From contig DOEL01000024.1 in NCBI GenBank assembly GCA_003533095.1, forward strand, positions 2,520 through 13,907: a DNA stretch of 11,388 nucleotides, given 5' to 3'. Within the stretch, counting starts at the first letter, position 1. Every line of letters begins with the position of its first letter. This document shows positions 1-5,743 of the stretch, piece after piece. Made by a program: the position numbers and the translations under genes. The notes beneath the pieces are model-generated. The model ran no database searches and was not told the origin of the DNA. It saw nothing but the letters and a program-made list of their open reading frames with translations. Origin of the DNA: Methylophilaceae bacterium. Its GTDB lineage: Bacteria; Pseudomonadota; Gammaproteobacteria; Burkholderiales; Methylophilaceae.

Positions 1-476
1 AATGAAATAGTTGAGGCGCTGATAAAAGCCCTTTTTGGGTCAGGCCTTTCCAAATTTAATTCAAATTTCATCATAAATTTTAGCCAACGTTCACGATTAG
101 AAGTGATAGATTTCACAACAGTTTTAAGAGCGTTGCCTTTCAGTCCGTACTCAGAAAGTATTTCTTCGACTTCTGAAATTTCACGTCCGCGGAGATGTTT
201 TATTTCATATGCTTCACGCTTCAACTCAGAGTCGTAATGTTCAATATCTGTTTTACCAGCAAGATATCCACCGAGACCCATGGCAATAGCACCCGCAGCA
301 ACTTCGGCTAATCCGGCAGTCACGATAATTGATGAAGAATCCACGGCCGCCGATAAACCTGCAGCTAAGGCAAATGGGACAGTGAGTCCATCTGACATAC
401 CAATAACAATATCCCTGACGACTTCAGTCGATGTGAAATGTGTTTCAGAGTGATGTGAATGGTGATCGTTTGACAT
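1..476 (-). CDS. VIT1/CCC1-family iron/manganese transporter, C-terminus cut by window edge
   Basis: Reading from the ATG at 476 gives 158 codons with no stop before the left edge, so the C-terminal part is missing; family members are usually about 230 residues. The start has a His-rich leader (MSNDHHSHHSE) followed by VVRDIVIGMSDGLTVPFALAAG, the first membrane helix typical of the VIT1/CCC1 family. A second helix with AEVAAGAIAMGLGGYLAGKT follows, and then a charged cytoplasmic stretch rich in Glu (about residues 78-125) that in this family binds metal. Such proteins move Fe2+ or Mn2+ out of the cytosol. An AAGAGAT ribosome site a few bases upstream favours the ATG at 476 over the out-of-frame ATG at 480. 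The gene is divergent from the small membrane protein gene at 572. The family call is firm; the metal is not known. Confidence 0.88.
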   Translation of the reverse strand, partial: MSNDHHSHHSETHFTSTEVVRDIVIGMSDGLTVPFALAAGLSAAVDSSSIIVTAGLAEVAAGAIAMGLGGYLAGKTDIEHYDSELKREAYEIKHLRGREISEVEEILSEYGLKGNALKTVVKSITSNRERWLKFMMKFELNLERPDPKRAFISASTIS

Positions 477-571
477 ACATATCTCTTAGGATTTTATTCT
501 AGTTAAAAATACTATATATTAGTTTTGCAAATTAAACATTACCGAGCTATTTAAATATTAAGGATTTCAAT

Positions 572-820
572 ATGAAACAATGTACTTACAATGTATTAGC
601 TTTATTACTATTTGCGTTATCTTTTTCCTACGTACCAACAGCAGCTTTTCAATATCATTGTGTGTATGACGGCGTCACAACTTTTAATGTGCCCATTTTT
701 ATATTTCAGCAAGTTTTTTTAGCCACTGTTTTATTTATTATTGGCCGTTATAGTTTTAAAGACGGCAAAATGGTTTGTTGGATGTCATGTGGACATAAAA
801 AAGATAAAAAGAAAAAATAA
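572..820 (+). CDS. small two-helix membrane protein of unknown function
   Basis: This 82-residue protein matches no family that I recognise. It begins with a hydrophobic stretch (about residues 7-26) that could be a signal anchor, and has a second likely membrane helix at about 40-60. It ends in a short tail with two cysteines in a CWMSC arrangement (C69, C73) followed by a run of lysines. Two other cysteines are C4 and C30; there is no lipobox. A good ribosome site (AAGGA at 560-564) precedes the ATG. The gene stands alone on the plus strand, and its stop codon directly abuts the stop of the convergent gene at 821. The ribosome site and the protein's composition support a real gene, but its role is unknown. 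Confidence 0.7.
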   Translation: MKQCTYNVLALLLFALSFSYVPTAAFQYHCVYDGVTTFNVPIFIFQQVFLATVLFIIGRYSFKDGKMVCWMSCGHKKDKKKK

Positions 821-961
821 TTATTCAAATTTATCTTTATGTTTAGGTTGCCTTTTAAACTTAGTTTTGTCTTTTTCAATTTTGGGTTTAAAAGGCAAGT
901 CAGTGCGGAATAGCGCGTAATGAGTTTGGGAGCGTAATTTAAGTTTTCGAATTTGCTTCAT
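821..961 (-). CDS. 46-residue basic protein resembling alternative ribosome-rescue factor ArfA
   Basis: The ATG at 961 opens a 46-codon frame ending in TAA at 821-823. The product is strongly basic, with about 14 lysines and 4 arginines. Residues 20-32 (TDLPFKPKIEKDK) align without gaps to the conserved ArfA core, which I recall from E. coli as HDPLFRQRVEKNK, and the tail KRQPKHK parallels its basic RKGKH tail. ArfA binds the empty mRNA channel of ribosomes stalled on stop-less mRNA and recruits RF2. The ATG lies 7 bases after the marC stop codon, with no clear ribosome site, so translation is probably coupled to marC. The coding region holds a perfect 13-bp inverted repeat (listed separately), as expected for an ArfA-type gene. 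The frame is likely real; the ArfA assignment is inferred from a short motif. It could instead be an unrelated basic protein. Confidence 0.55.
   Translation of the reverse strand: MKQIRKLKLRSQTHYALFRTDLPFKPKIEKDKTKFKRQPKHKDKFE
848..898 (-). repeat. perfect 13-bp inverted repeat inside the ArfA-like coding region
   Basis: TTGCCTTTTAAAC at 848-860 is the exact reverse complement of GTTTAAAAGGCAA at 886-898, with a 25-base loop. In the minus-strand transcript it would form a stem-loop. The arms encode residues 22-26 and 34-38 of the ArfA-like protein, and the loop carries most of the conserved FKPKIEKDK motif. There is no T-run after the stem on either strand, so it is not a classic terminator. 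In enterobacterial arfA an in-frame hairpin is cut by RNase III or stops transcription, yielding a stop-less mRNA; the same role here is an inference. Confidence 0.75.
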
Positions 962-968
962 AAAAGCA

Positions 969-1583
969 TTACGCAATAATATCTAAGACGCCTCGGGTAA
1001 TAAATTCAATTGCCATAGATCCTAAAAGTAACCCCATCACACGCGTAATAATTTTTGTACCAATGGTACCAATCACCTTAGAAATGTTTTCTGCAAAACT
1101 CAATGTGATCCAAATCAGAAGTGAAACCGCTAAACATGGTAATAATAGAAAAGTTTGATTAATAAAATTTGGCGCTTGATGCGCTGCAATAATCATATTA
1201 CTCATAGCGCCCGGACCCGCTAACAGCGGAATGCTCAAAGGTACAAAAGCGATGAGCTCTTTATCTGATTTTCCATCTTGGCCTGATTCAATAATTTGAT
1301 GTTTACCTAACATCATTGAGATTGCCATAATCAATAAAAGAATCCCGCCGCAAATTTGGAAGCTTGGCATAGTGATGCCAAACATATTGAGAATTTTATC
1401 GCCCAAGAAAAGCGAGGTGACGAGAATGATAAAAACAGTAATAGCTGTCATTTTTACAACATTTTTTTTATTAATTTTTTTATGTTGACTTGTTAAGCTT
1501 AGAAAAAGAGGTAAACATCCAATTGGATCTACAATTGCAATCATTGCAATGGTTGTTTTAATAATAAAGGTCCATTCAATCAT
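969..1583 (-). CDS. MarC-family integral membrane protein
   Basis: This 204-residue protein has about six membrane helices and the usual length of the MarC family (UPF0056). The first half carries the family signature DPIGCLPLFLSL (D19-P20-I21-G22), and the second half carries the related PLSIPLLAGPGAM (115-127). This pseudo-repeat is typical of the family. MarC was once linked to multiple antibiotic resistance, but that role has been withdrawn and the substrate is uncertain; some relatives are described as amino-acid transporters. A GAGG ribosome site overlaps the stop codon of the upstream Nramp gene, 8 bases before the ATG, so the two are almost certainly in one transcript. It is followed after 7 bases by the ArfA-like gene. 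Confidence 0.9.
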   Translation of the reverse strand: MIEWTFIIKTTIAMIAIVDPIGCLPLFLSLTSQHKKINKKNVVKMTAITVFIILVTSLFLGDKILNMFGITMPSFQICGGILLLIMAISMMLGKHQIIESGQDGKSDKELIAFVPLSIPLLAGPGAMSNMIIAAHQAPNFINQTFLLLPCLAVSLLIWITLSFAENISKVIGTIGTKIITRVMGLLLGSMAIEFITRGVLDIIA

Positions 1584-1593
1584 AATGTATGCC

Positions 1594-2862
1594 TCATTTA
1601 AAAAATGTCATAAAACCTAATGTTACCGCAGCAGTCGCCATCACTAAAGTAGCAGCCCAGCCCAAATATTTCACGTGATTTCCGATGATAAATGATCGCA
1701 TCACTTTAGGACGGGATGCCATATGCATCAATGCAATCATGAGTGGGACTGCGACAATACCATTTATGACAGCACTCCATAACAATGCTTTAATGGGATC
1801 AATACCACTAAAATCTAAAACAACTCCAAGCAATGTTGCAATGGCAATCATGGCATAAAAATCTTTAGCGGCATGAAAACTTAAACTTAAGCTCGCTGGT
1901 TTTTTAAGTAATTCTGCTACTGCATAGGCTGCAGAACCGGCTAATACTGGTATGGCTAAGAGCCCCGTTCCTACAATGCCTGCCGCAAATAAAATAAATG
2001 TAAATTCTCCTGCGATAGGTCTTAATGCTTCAGCAGCTTGCGCAGATGTTTGAATATCATGAAGTCCTGCTTTGAATAACGTGGCAGCAGTTGTCAGCAT
2101 AATAAAAAAAGCAATGAGGTTTGAAAATCCCATGCCCACAATAGTGTCGATACGAATTCTTTTTAAGTGTGTACCCAAATGTTGAGGATGATGGTTTAAA
2201 TAAGTGGTGTTATGTTTAACACGCACCTCTTCGACTTCTTGACCCGCTTGCCAAAAGAAAAGATATGGACTGATGGTTGTGCCAAACACACCCACAATTA
2301 AAAGTACATATTGGCTTGTAAAAATAGTTTCTGGAAAGACGGTCGCTTTAATTACTGTGTTCCATTCAACATGCGATGCAAAGACAGTTCCCACGTAAGC
2401 AAAAAGGGAAAGTGTGAGCCATTTTAGAATGCGCACGTAACGTTCGTACGGAATAAAAATTTGTAGTAACAAACAACTCATCCCAAATCCAACGGCATAA
2501 AGATGTCTTGGTCCACCGATAACTAATTTGACTGCATCAGCCATCGCTGCAAGATCGGCTGCAATATTAATGGTGTTAGCCGCAAGCAAAAGAATGACTA
2601 GAGGCCAGGTGACATATTGGGGATAAAAACGACGCATGTTTTCGGCTAATCCTCGTCCTGTGACAAGACCAATACGCGCGCTCACTAACTGAATGCCCAC
2701 CATCAGAGGATAAGTAAAAAACATGGTCCATAAAAGTCCAAAACCATATTGCGCACCTGCTTGAGAATAAGTTGCAATACCACTTGGATCATCATCAGCA
2801 GCTCCCGTGATGAGACCAGGGCCTAATTTCTTTATGAATTTTGGAAATTTAAAATTAAACAT
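1594..2862 (-). CDS. Nramp-family divalent metal transporter, non-canonical metal site
   Basis: This 422-residue protein with about eleven helices carries GPGLITGAADDDPSGIATYS (14-33) in the first helix, the position of the DPGN motif in canonical MntH/Nramp proteins. The sixth helix reads TTISPYLFFWQ (195-205) where canonical members have MPH, so the metal-binding Met is Ser198 and the His is Tyr200. It therefore belongs to an Nramp-like branch whose substrate (Mn2+, Mg2+ or other) cannot be assumed. The loop after this helix is His-rich (H217, H224, H225, H228, H232). The ATG lies 2 bases after the stop of the DUF2788-like gene and has no clear ribosome site, so translation is likely coupled. 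It precedes marC in the same operon. The family is certain; the substrate is open. Confidence 0.9.
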   Translation of the reverse strand: MFNFKFPKFIKKLGPGLITGAADDDPSGIATYSQAGAQYGFGLLWTMFFTYPLMVGIQLVSARIGLVTGRGLAENMRRFYPQYVTWPLVILLLAANTINIAADLAAMADAVKLVIGGPRHLYAVGFGMSCLLLQIFIPYERYVRILKWLTLSLFAYVGTVFASHVEWNTVIKATVFPETIFTSQYVLLIVGVFGTTISPYLFFWQAGQEVEEVRVKHNTTYLNHHPQHLGTHLKRIRIDTIVGMGFSNLIAFFIMLTTAATLFKAGLHDIQTSAQAAEALRPIAGEFTFILFAAGIVGTGLLAIPVLAGSAAYAVAELLKKPASLSLSFHAAKDFYAMIAIATLLGVVLDFSGIDPIKALLWSAVINGIVAVPLMIALMHMASRPKVMRSFIIGNHVKYLGWAATLVMATAAVTLGFMTFFK

Positions 2863-2864
2863 GT

Positions 2865-3080
2865 TTATAGTTTTTGTTTTAATACAAACTCTAGGATGAC
2901 TTTAGCGATATAACCCACTACGCCCATACACAGAACAGCTAAAAGCCAAAGCGTGCCCTCTCTGCCGGCTTTGCTTTCTTTAGCAATGCCATACACAATA
3001 AAAAACATAAACAATACAAGCCCACCAATCATCCATGGCGTGCTCGCTTCAATTAAATCTTCAAGTGCATCAGGCGTCAT
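2865..3080 (-). CDS. DUF2788-like small membrane protein
   Basis: This 71-residue protein has two predicted membrane helices (about 15-33 and 44-65) joined by a short charged loop, AKESKAGREGT. The loop followed by a Gly-rich helix ending GYIAKVILEF is the pattern I associate with the DUF2788 family of beta- and gammaproteobacteria, whose function is unknown. It is the first gene of the minus-strand cluster that continues into the Nramp transporter 2 bases later, so a supporting role in metal transport is possible but unproven. It diverges from ccoI, with an FNR-type box in between that might also affect it. The start at 3080 has no strong ribosome site. The family name is from memory of the motif. 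Confidence 0.75.
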   Translation of the reverse strand: MTPDALEDLIEASTPWMIGGLVLFMFFIVYGIAKESKAGREGTLWLLAVLCMGVVGYIAKVILEFVLKQKL

Positions 3081-3103
3081 TAATTTTTTCTTTTTTTATT
3101 CAT

Positions 3104-3117
3104 TTGAGATAGATCAA
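3104..3117 (+). promoter_or_regulatory. FNR/Anr-type box upstream of ccoI
   Basis: TTGAGATAGATCAA matches the FNR/Anr/FixK consensus TTGAT-N4-ATCAA at 9 of 10 positions. A possible -10 element, TAAATT (3138-3143), lies about 28 bases from the centre of the box. That puts the box near -40 of a start around 3150, close to the usual class II activator position. This fits oxygen-controlled expression of the copper ATPase. The same box could influence the divergent minus-strand operon. Confidence 0.65.
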
Positions 3118-3190
3118 TCATAATGGATTTCTATCCATAAATTACCAATTGATTGATACGTTAAAAATAAAACAACTCTATAATTCAAAA

Positions 3191-5476
3191 ATGAGCATCC
3201 CGATCAAAGTCATTCCCAAGCAAAACCTTTCACCAAAAAGCTCTTTGTCTTTAGAGGCTAGTGATTGGAAAGCATTAGACACCATTGATGAATGGTCTCA
3301 TTTTAGTCAAAACACAGATAAAGATCACACACGATGGGAGTCACATATTGTGATTGAAGGCATGCACTGTGCCGCATGTGCTTTTAAAGTAGAAAATGCA
3401 CTCAAGCCTTTGTCAGGTGTTATTGAAGCCACGGTTAATGCAACTTCAGGACATGCCAAAATTATTTGGCAATCTAATCTTATTAAACCATCTCAATGGG
3501 CAAGCAGTATTTATAAGGCGGGCTATCAAGCCTTTCCAGCCAGCGATTTATTGCATCAGGATGAGCGTAAAAAAAATCAACGACAAGCGTTGTGGCGACT
3601 TTTAGTGGCTGGATTTTGCATGATGCAAGTCATGATGTTTTCGGTGCCAACTTATATGGCTATTCCTGGCGAAATGACAAGCAATATGAAGGGCCTCATG
3701 GAATGGGCAAGTTGGGTGATTACATTGCCCGTGATTTTATTTTCATGTGGACCTTTTTTCAAAAGCGCACTTAATGATTTAAGAACAAAACAAATCAGTA
3801 TGGATATGCCAGTTTCACTCGGCATTTTGATTATGTTTATCGTAAGTACCGCAGCAACTTTTGATCCTTATGGCTTACTTGGAAAAGAAGTTTATTTTGA
3901 CTCACTGACCATGTTTGTATTTTTTCTTTTAACGGGGCGTTGGATCGAATTAAAAATGCGTGACAAAACAGCAGGCGCTCTAGATGTATTAATGCGGCGA
4001 ATGCCTCGTATGGTCAATCGAGTTAATCCTGATGGATCCATTGAGAAGATACCTGTTACTCTTCTTCAAATTGGAGATACAGTTGAAGTAAAGGCCGGAG
4101 AAGCATTTCCTGCTGATGGGGAAATTATTTTAGGCTCAACAAATGCAGATGAAGCTCTGTTGACAGGGGAATCAGCTGCTGTGAGAAAATCAATACATGC
4201 ACAAGTAATTGCAGGTAGTTTTAATTTAACTAATCCTGTTCATATGCGAGTCGAACTTGTCGGGCAAGAAACGCGCTATGCCAAAATTGTGCATTTGATG
4301 GAAAAAGCATCCACGGATAAACCACGCCTAGCTTTGATGGCAGATCGTATTGCTAAACATTTTTTATGGATTGTGATTTTATTAGCCTTGAGCGTCGGCA
4401 TTTATTTTTGGCAGTTTGATCATGCCAAAGCTATTGTTGCAGCAGTTGCTGTATTAATTGTGACTTGCCCATGTGCGCTTTCTCTTGCAACACCTGCTGC
4501 AATGTTGAGTATGTCAGGCTTTTTAGCAAGACAAGGTATCTTGGTGCAAAAAATGCAAGCACTTGAAGCTTTAACGCAAATTAATACAGTGGTATTCGAT
4601 AAGACAGGTACATTAACCAATGATCAAATTTTTATTGAAAAAATATTTACCAATAAAAAAATCACTCAGAAAGAAGCTTTAGTTATTGCAGCATCAATAT
4701 CAACCTCTTCACTTCACCCTGTATCCAAAGCTTTTATAAATGCCAGTGATACCGACCTTTCTTTGAAAATTGAAAAGTTAGAAGAAGTGAGCGGTGGTGG
4801 GTTATTAGCCAAAACATCTTTAGGGGTTTTTAAATTAGGGTCTCTCACTTTTTGTGGTTTAAATGGCAATGAATTTGATCATTTAAAAGAAGAACAATTA
4901 CAAGTCCATTTAATGCAAGACGATTATTGGATTGCAAGTTTTATGATGACTGAGTCAATCAAAGAAGATGCATTTCAATCAATTGCAGCATTAAAGGACC
5001 AGCATTTAAATATTGAAATTTTATCTGGTGATAAATTGTCGTCCGTCAAAAGAGTAGCTGATCAATTAACTATACAAAATATTAAAGGCCAGTGTTCACC
5101 CGAAGATAAATTAAGACATATTCAATGGCTTCAATCACAACAATCAAAAGTACTTATGGTGGGAGATGGTTTAAATGATGGGCCTGTATTGGCTTTTGCA
5201 CATGCCTCCATTGCACTCGGTCAAGGTGCGCCACTATCTCAAGCGCAATCAGATTTTATTATTTTAAAAGGAGAGCTTCGTCTTATTCCCAAGCTAATAG
5301 AAGAAGCCAAGCGTACGATGAAAATTATTAAGCAAAATTTATTATGGGCAGCTTTATATAACCTTATTTGTATTCCTTTGGCTGTGATGGGATTTTTGCC
5401 TGCATGGCTTGCAGGGTTAGGTATGGCATTGAGTTCACTTTTTGTGATTTTGAATGCTGCGCGATTAGCCTTTTAA
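3191..5476 (+). CDS. ccoI: Cu+-exporting P1B-type ATPase for cbb3 oxidase assembly (CcoI/FixI)
   Basis: This inner-membrane ATPase moves copper out of the cytosol for the CcoN heme-copper centre. Numbered from the ATG at 3191 (761 residues), it has an N-terminal metal-binding domain with GMHCAAC (57-63), eight membrane helices, the actuator motif TGES, the ion-path motif CPC (426-428), the phosphorylated Asp in DKTGT (D470), the HP motif of the nucleotide domain, GDGLND (658-663), and YN and MALSS in the last two helices, all as in Cu+ pumps. The assignment to CcoI rather than CopA comes from its position before ccoS and ccoN. The frame opens upstream with a TTG at 3149 (775 residues), but the likely FNR-dependent transcript starts at about that point, so the ATG at 3191 is preferred. 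No clear ribosome site precedes either start. Confidence 0.93.
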   Translation: MSIPIKVIPKQNLSPKSSLSLEASDWKALDTIDEWSHFSQNTDKDHTRWESHIVIEGMHCAACAFKVENALKPLSGVIEATVNATSGHAKIIWQSNLIKPSQWASSIYKAGYQAFPASDLLHQDERKKNQRQALWRLLVAGFCMMQVMMFSVPTYMAIPGEMTSNMKGLMEWASWVITLPVILFSCGPFFKSALNDLRTKQISMDMPVSLGILIMFIVSTAATFDPYGLLGKEVYFDSLTMFVFFLLTGRWIELKMRDKTAGALDVLMRRMPRMVNRVNPDGSIEKIPVTLLQIGDTVEVKAGEAFPADGEIILGSTNADEALLTGESAAVRKSIHAQVIAGSFNLTNPVHMRVELVGQETRYAKIVHLMEKASTDKPRLALMADRIAKHFLWIVILLALSVGIYFWQFDHAKAIVAAVAVLIVTCPCALSLATPAAMLSMSGFLARQGILVQKMQALEALTQINTVVFDKTGTLTNDQIFIEKIFTNKKITQKEALVIAASISTSSLHPVSKAFINASDTDLSLKIEKLEEVSGGGLLAKTSLGVFKLGSLTFCGLNGNEFDHLKEEQLQVHLMQDDYWIASFMMTESIKEDAFQSIAALKDQHLNIEILSGDKLSSVKRVADQLTIQNIKGQCSPEDKLRHIQWLQSQQSKVLMVGDGLNDGPVLAFAHASIALGQGAPLSQAQSDFIILKGELRLIPKLIEEAKRTMKIIKQNLLWAALYNLICIPLAVMGFLPAWLAGLGMALSSLFVILNAARLAF

Positions 5477-5507
5477 CTTGAGTAAAAAGACTTATACTTA
5501 AAAATCT

Positions 5508-5645
5508 ATGGATATTCTTTATTTATTGGTGCCATTCTCCGTTATTTTAGTACTTGTCATTCTTGTAGGTCTTTGGTGGGCAGTTCACAGTGGACAGTTC
5601 GAAGATACCGAAAAAGAAGGCGAGCGTATTTTGCACGACGATTGA
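5508..5645 (+). CDS. ccoS: cbb3-type oxidase assembly protein CcoS
   Basis: The ATG at 5508 opens a 45-codon frame ending in TGA at 5643-5645. The product has one membrane helix (MDILYLLVPFSVILVLVILV), then the GLWWAVHSGQFED segment characteristic of CcoS, and an acidic end. CcoS is a small membrane protein needed to put the heme and copper cofactors into the CcoN subunit. It lies 31 bases after ccoI and just before ccoN, in an arrangement common in betaproteobacteria. Its stop codon overlaps the FNR-type box of the ccoN promoter. The identity is well supported by sequence and context together. Confidence 0.92.
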   Translation: MDILYLLVPFSVILVLVILVGLWWAVHSGQFEDTEKEGERILHDD

Positions 5646-5655
5646 TCTAAGTCAA
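5642..5655 (+). promoter_or_regulatory. FNR/Anr-type box upstream of ccoN, overlapping the ccoS stop
   Basis: TTGATCTAAGTCAA matches TTGAT-N4-ATCAA at 9 of 10 positions; the GTCAA half-site variant is common in Anr and FixK targets. It lies about 90 bases before the ccoN ATG, where oxygen-responsive activation of a cbb3 operon is expected. Unusually, it begins in the last codons of ccoS. Its distance to a convincing -10 element is not a standard one (see the promoter entry). Confidence 0.75.
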
Positions 5656-5662
5656 ATCCCCA

Positions 5663-5680
5663 TTCTCAAAAGTTTGAGAA
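5663..5680. repeat. perfect 8-2-8 palindrome between the FNR box and ccoN
   Basis: TTCTCAAA (5663-5670) and TTTGAGAA (5673-5680) are exact reverse complements separated by AG. The position just downstream of the FNR-type box suggests a binding site for a second dimeric regulator. It could also be a hairpin ending the ccoIS transcript, but no T-run follows directly; a run of seven Ts appears only about 30 bases later. The regulator is unknown. Confidence 0.6.
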
Positions 5681-5688
5681 ACTTCATG

Positions 5689-5697
5689 TGCTACTAG
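5689..5697 (+). promoter_or_regulatory. possible extended -10 element of the ccoN promoter
   Basis: TGCTACTAG fits TGnTATAAT at the TG and at four of six hexamer positions. A start would fall near 5704, placing the FNR-type box at about -56, between the usual class I and class II positions. No good -35 is seen, as expected for an activator-dependent or extended -10 promoter. This is a weak call; the true start may differ. Confidence 0.3.
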
Positions 5698-5743
5698 GCA
5701 CAAAATCAGTTTTTTTAAGTAAGTATTCGTTTTAGGGGAAGAT

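Noticed and set aside
515..520. TATATT as a -10 element for the gene at 572
   Set aside because: The surrounding region is very A/T-rich and no matching -35 is present, so the match carries little weight.
800..838. AAAGATAAA / TTTATCTTT inverted repeat as a bidirectional terminator
   Set aside because: It has only 9 pairs, almost all A-T, in a lysine-codon-rich region where such matches arise by chance.
848..898. The inverted repeat as a rho-independent terminator
   Set aside because: The stem is A/T-rich with a 25-base loop, and no T-run follows it on either strand.
3149..3190. N-terminal extension of the copper ATPase from the TTG codon at 3149
   Set aside because: There is no ribosome site, and the likely transcript start lies at about the same position; the ATG at 3191 is preferred.
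4420..4620. Open frame on the minus strand within ccoI
   Set aside because: It is fully inside a strongly conserved gene that includes the CPC and DKTGT motifs, and its product resembles no known protein; it is a shadow frame.
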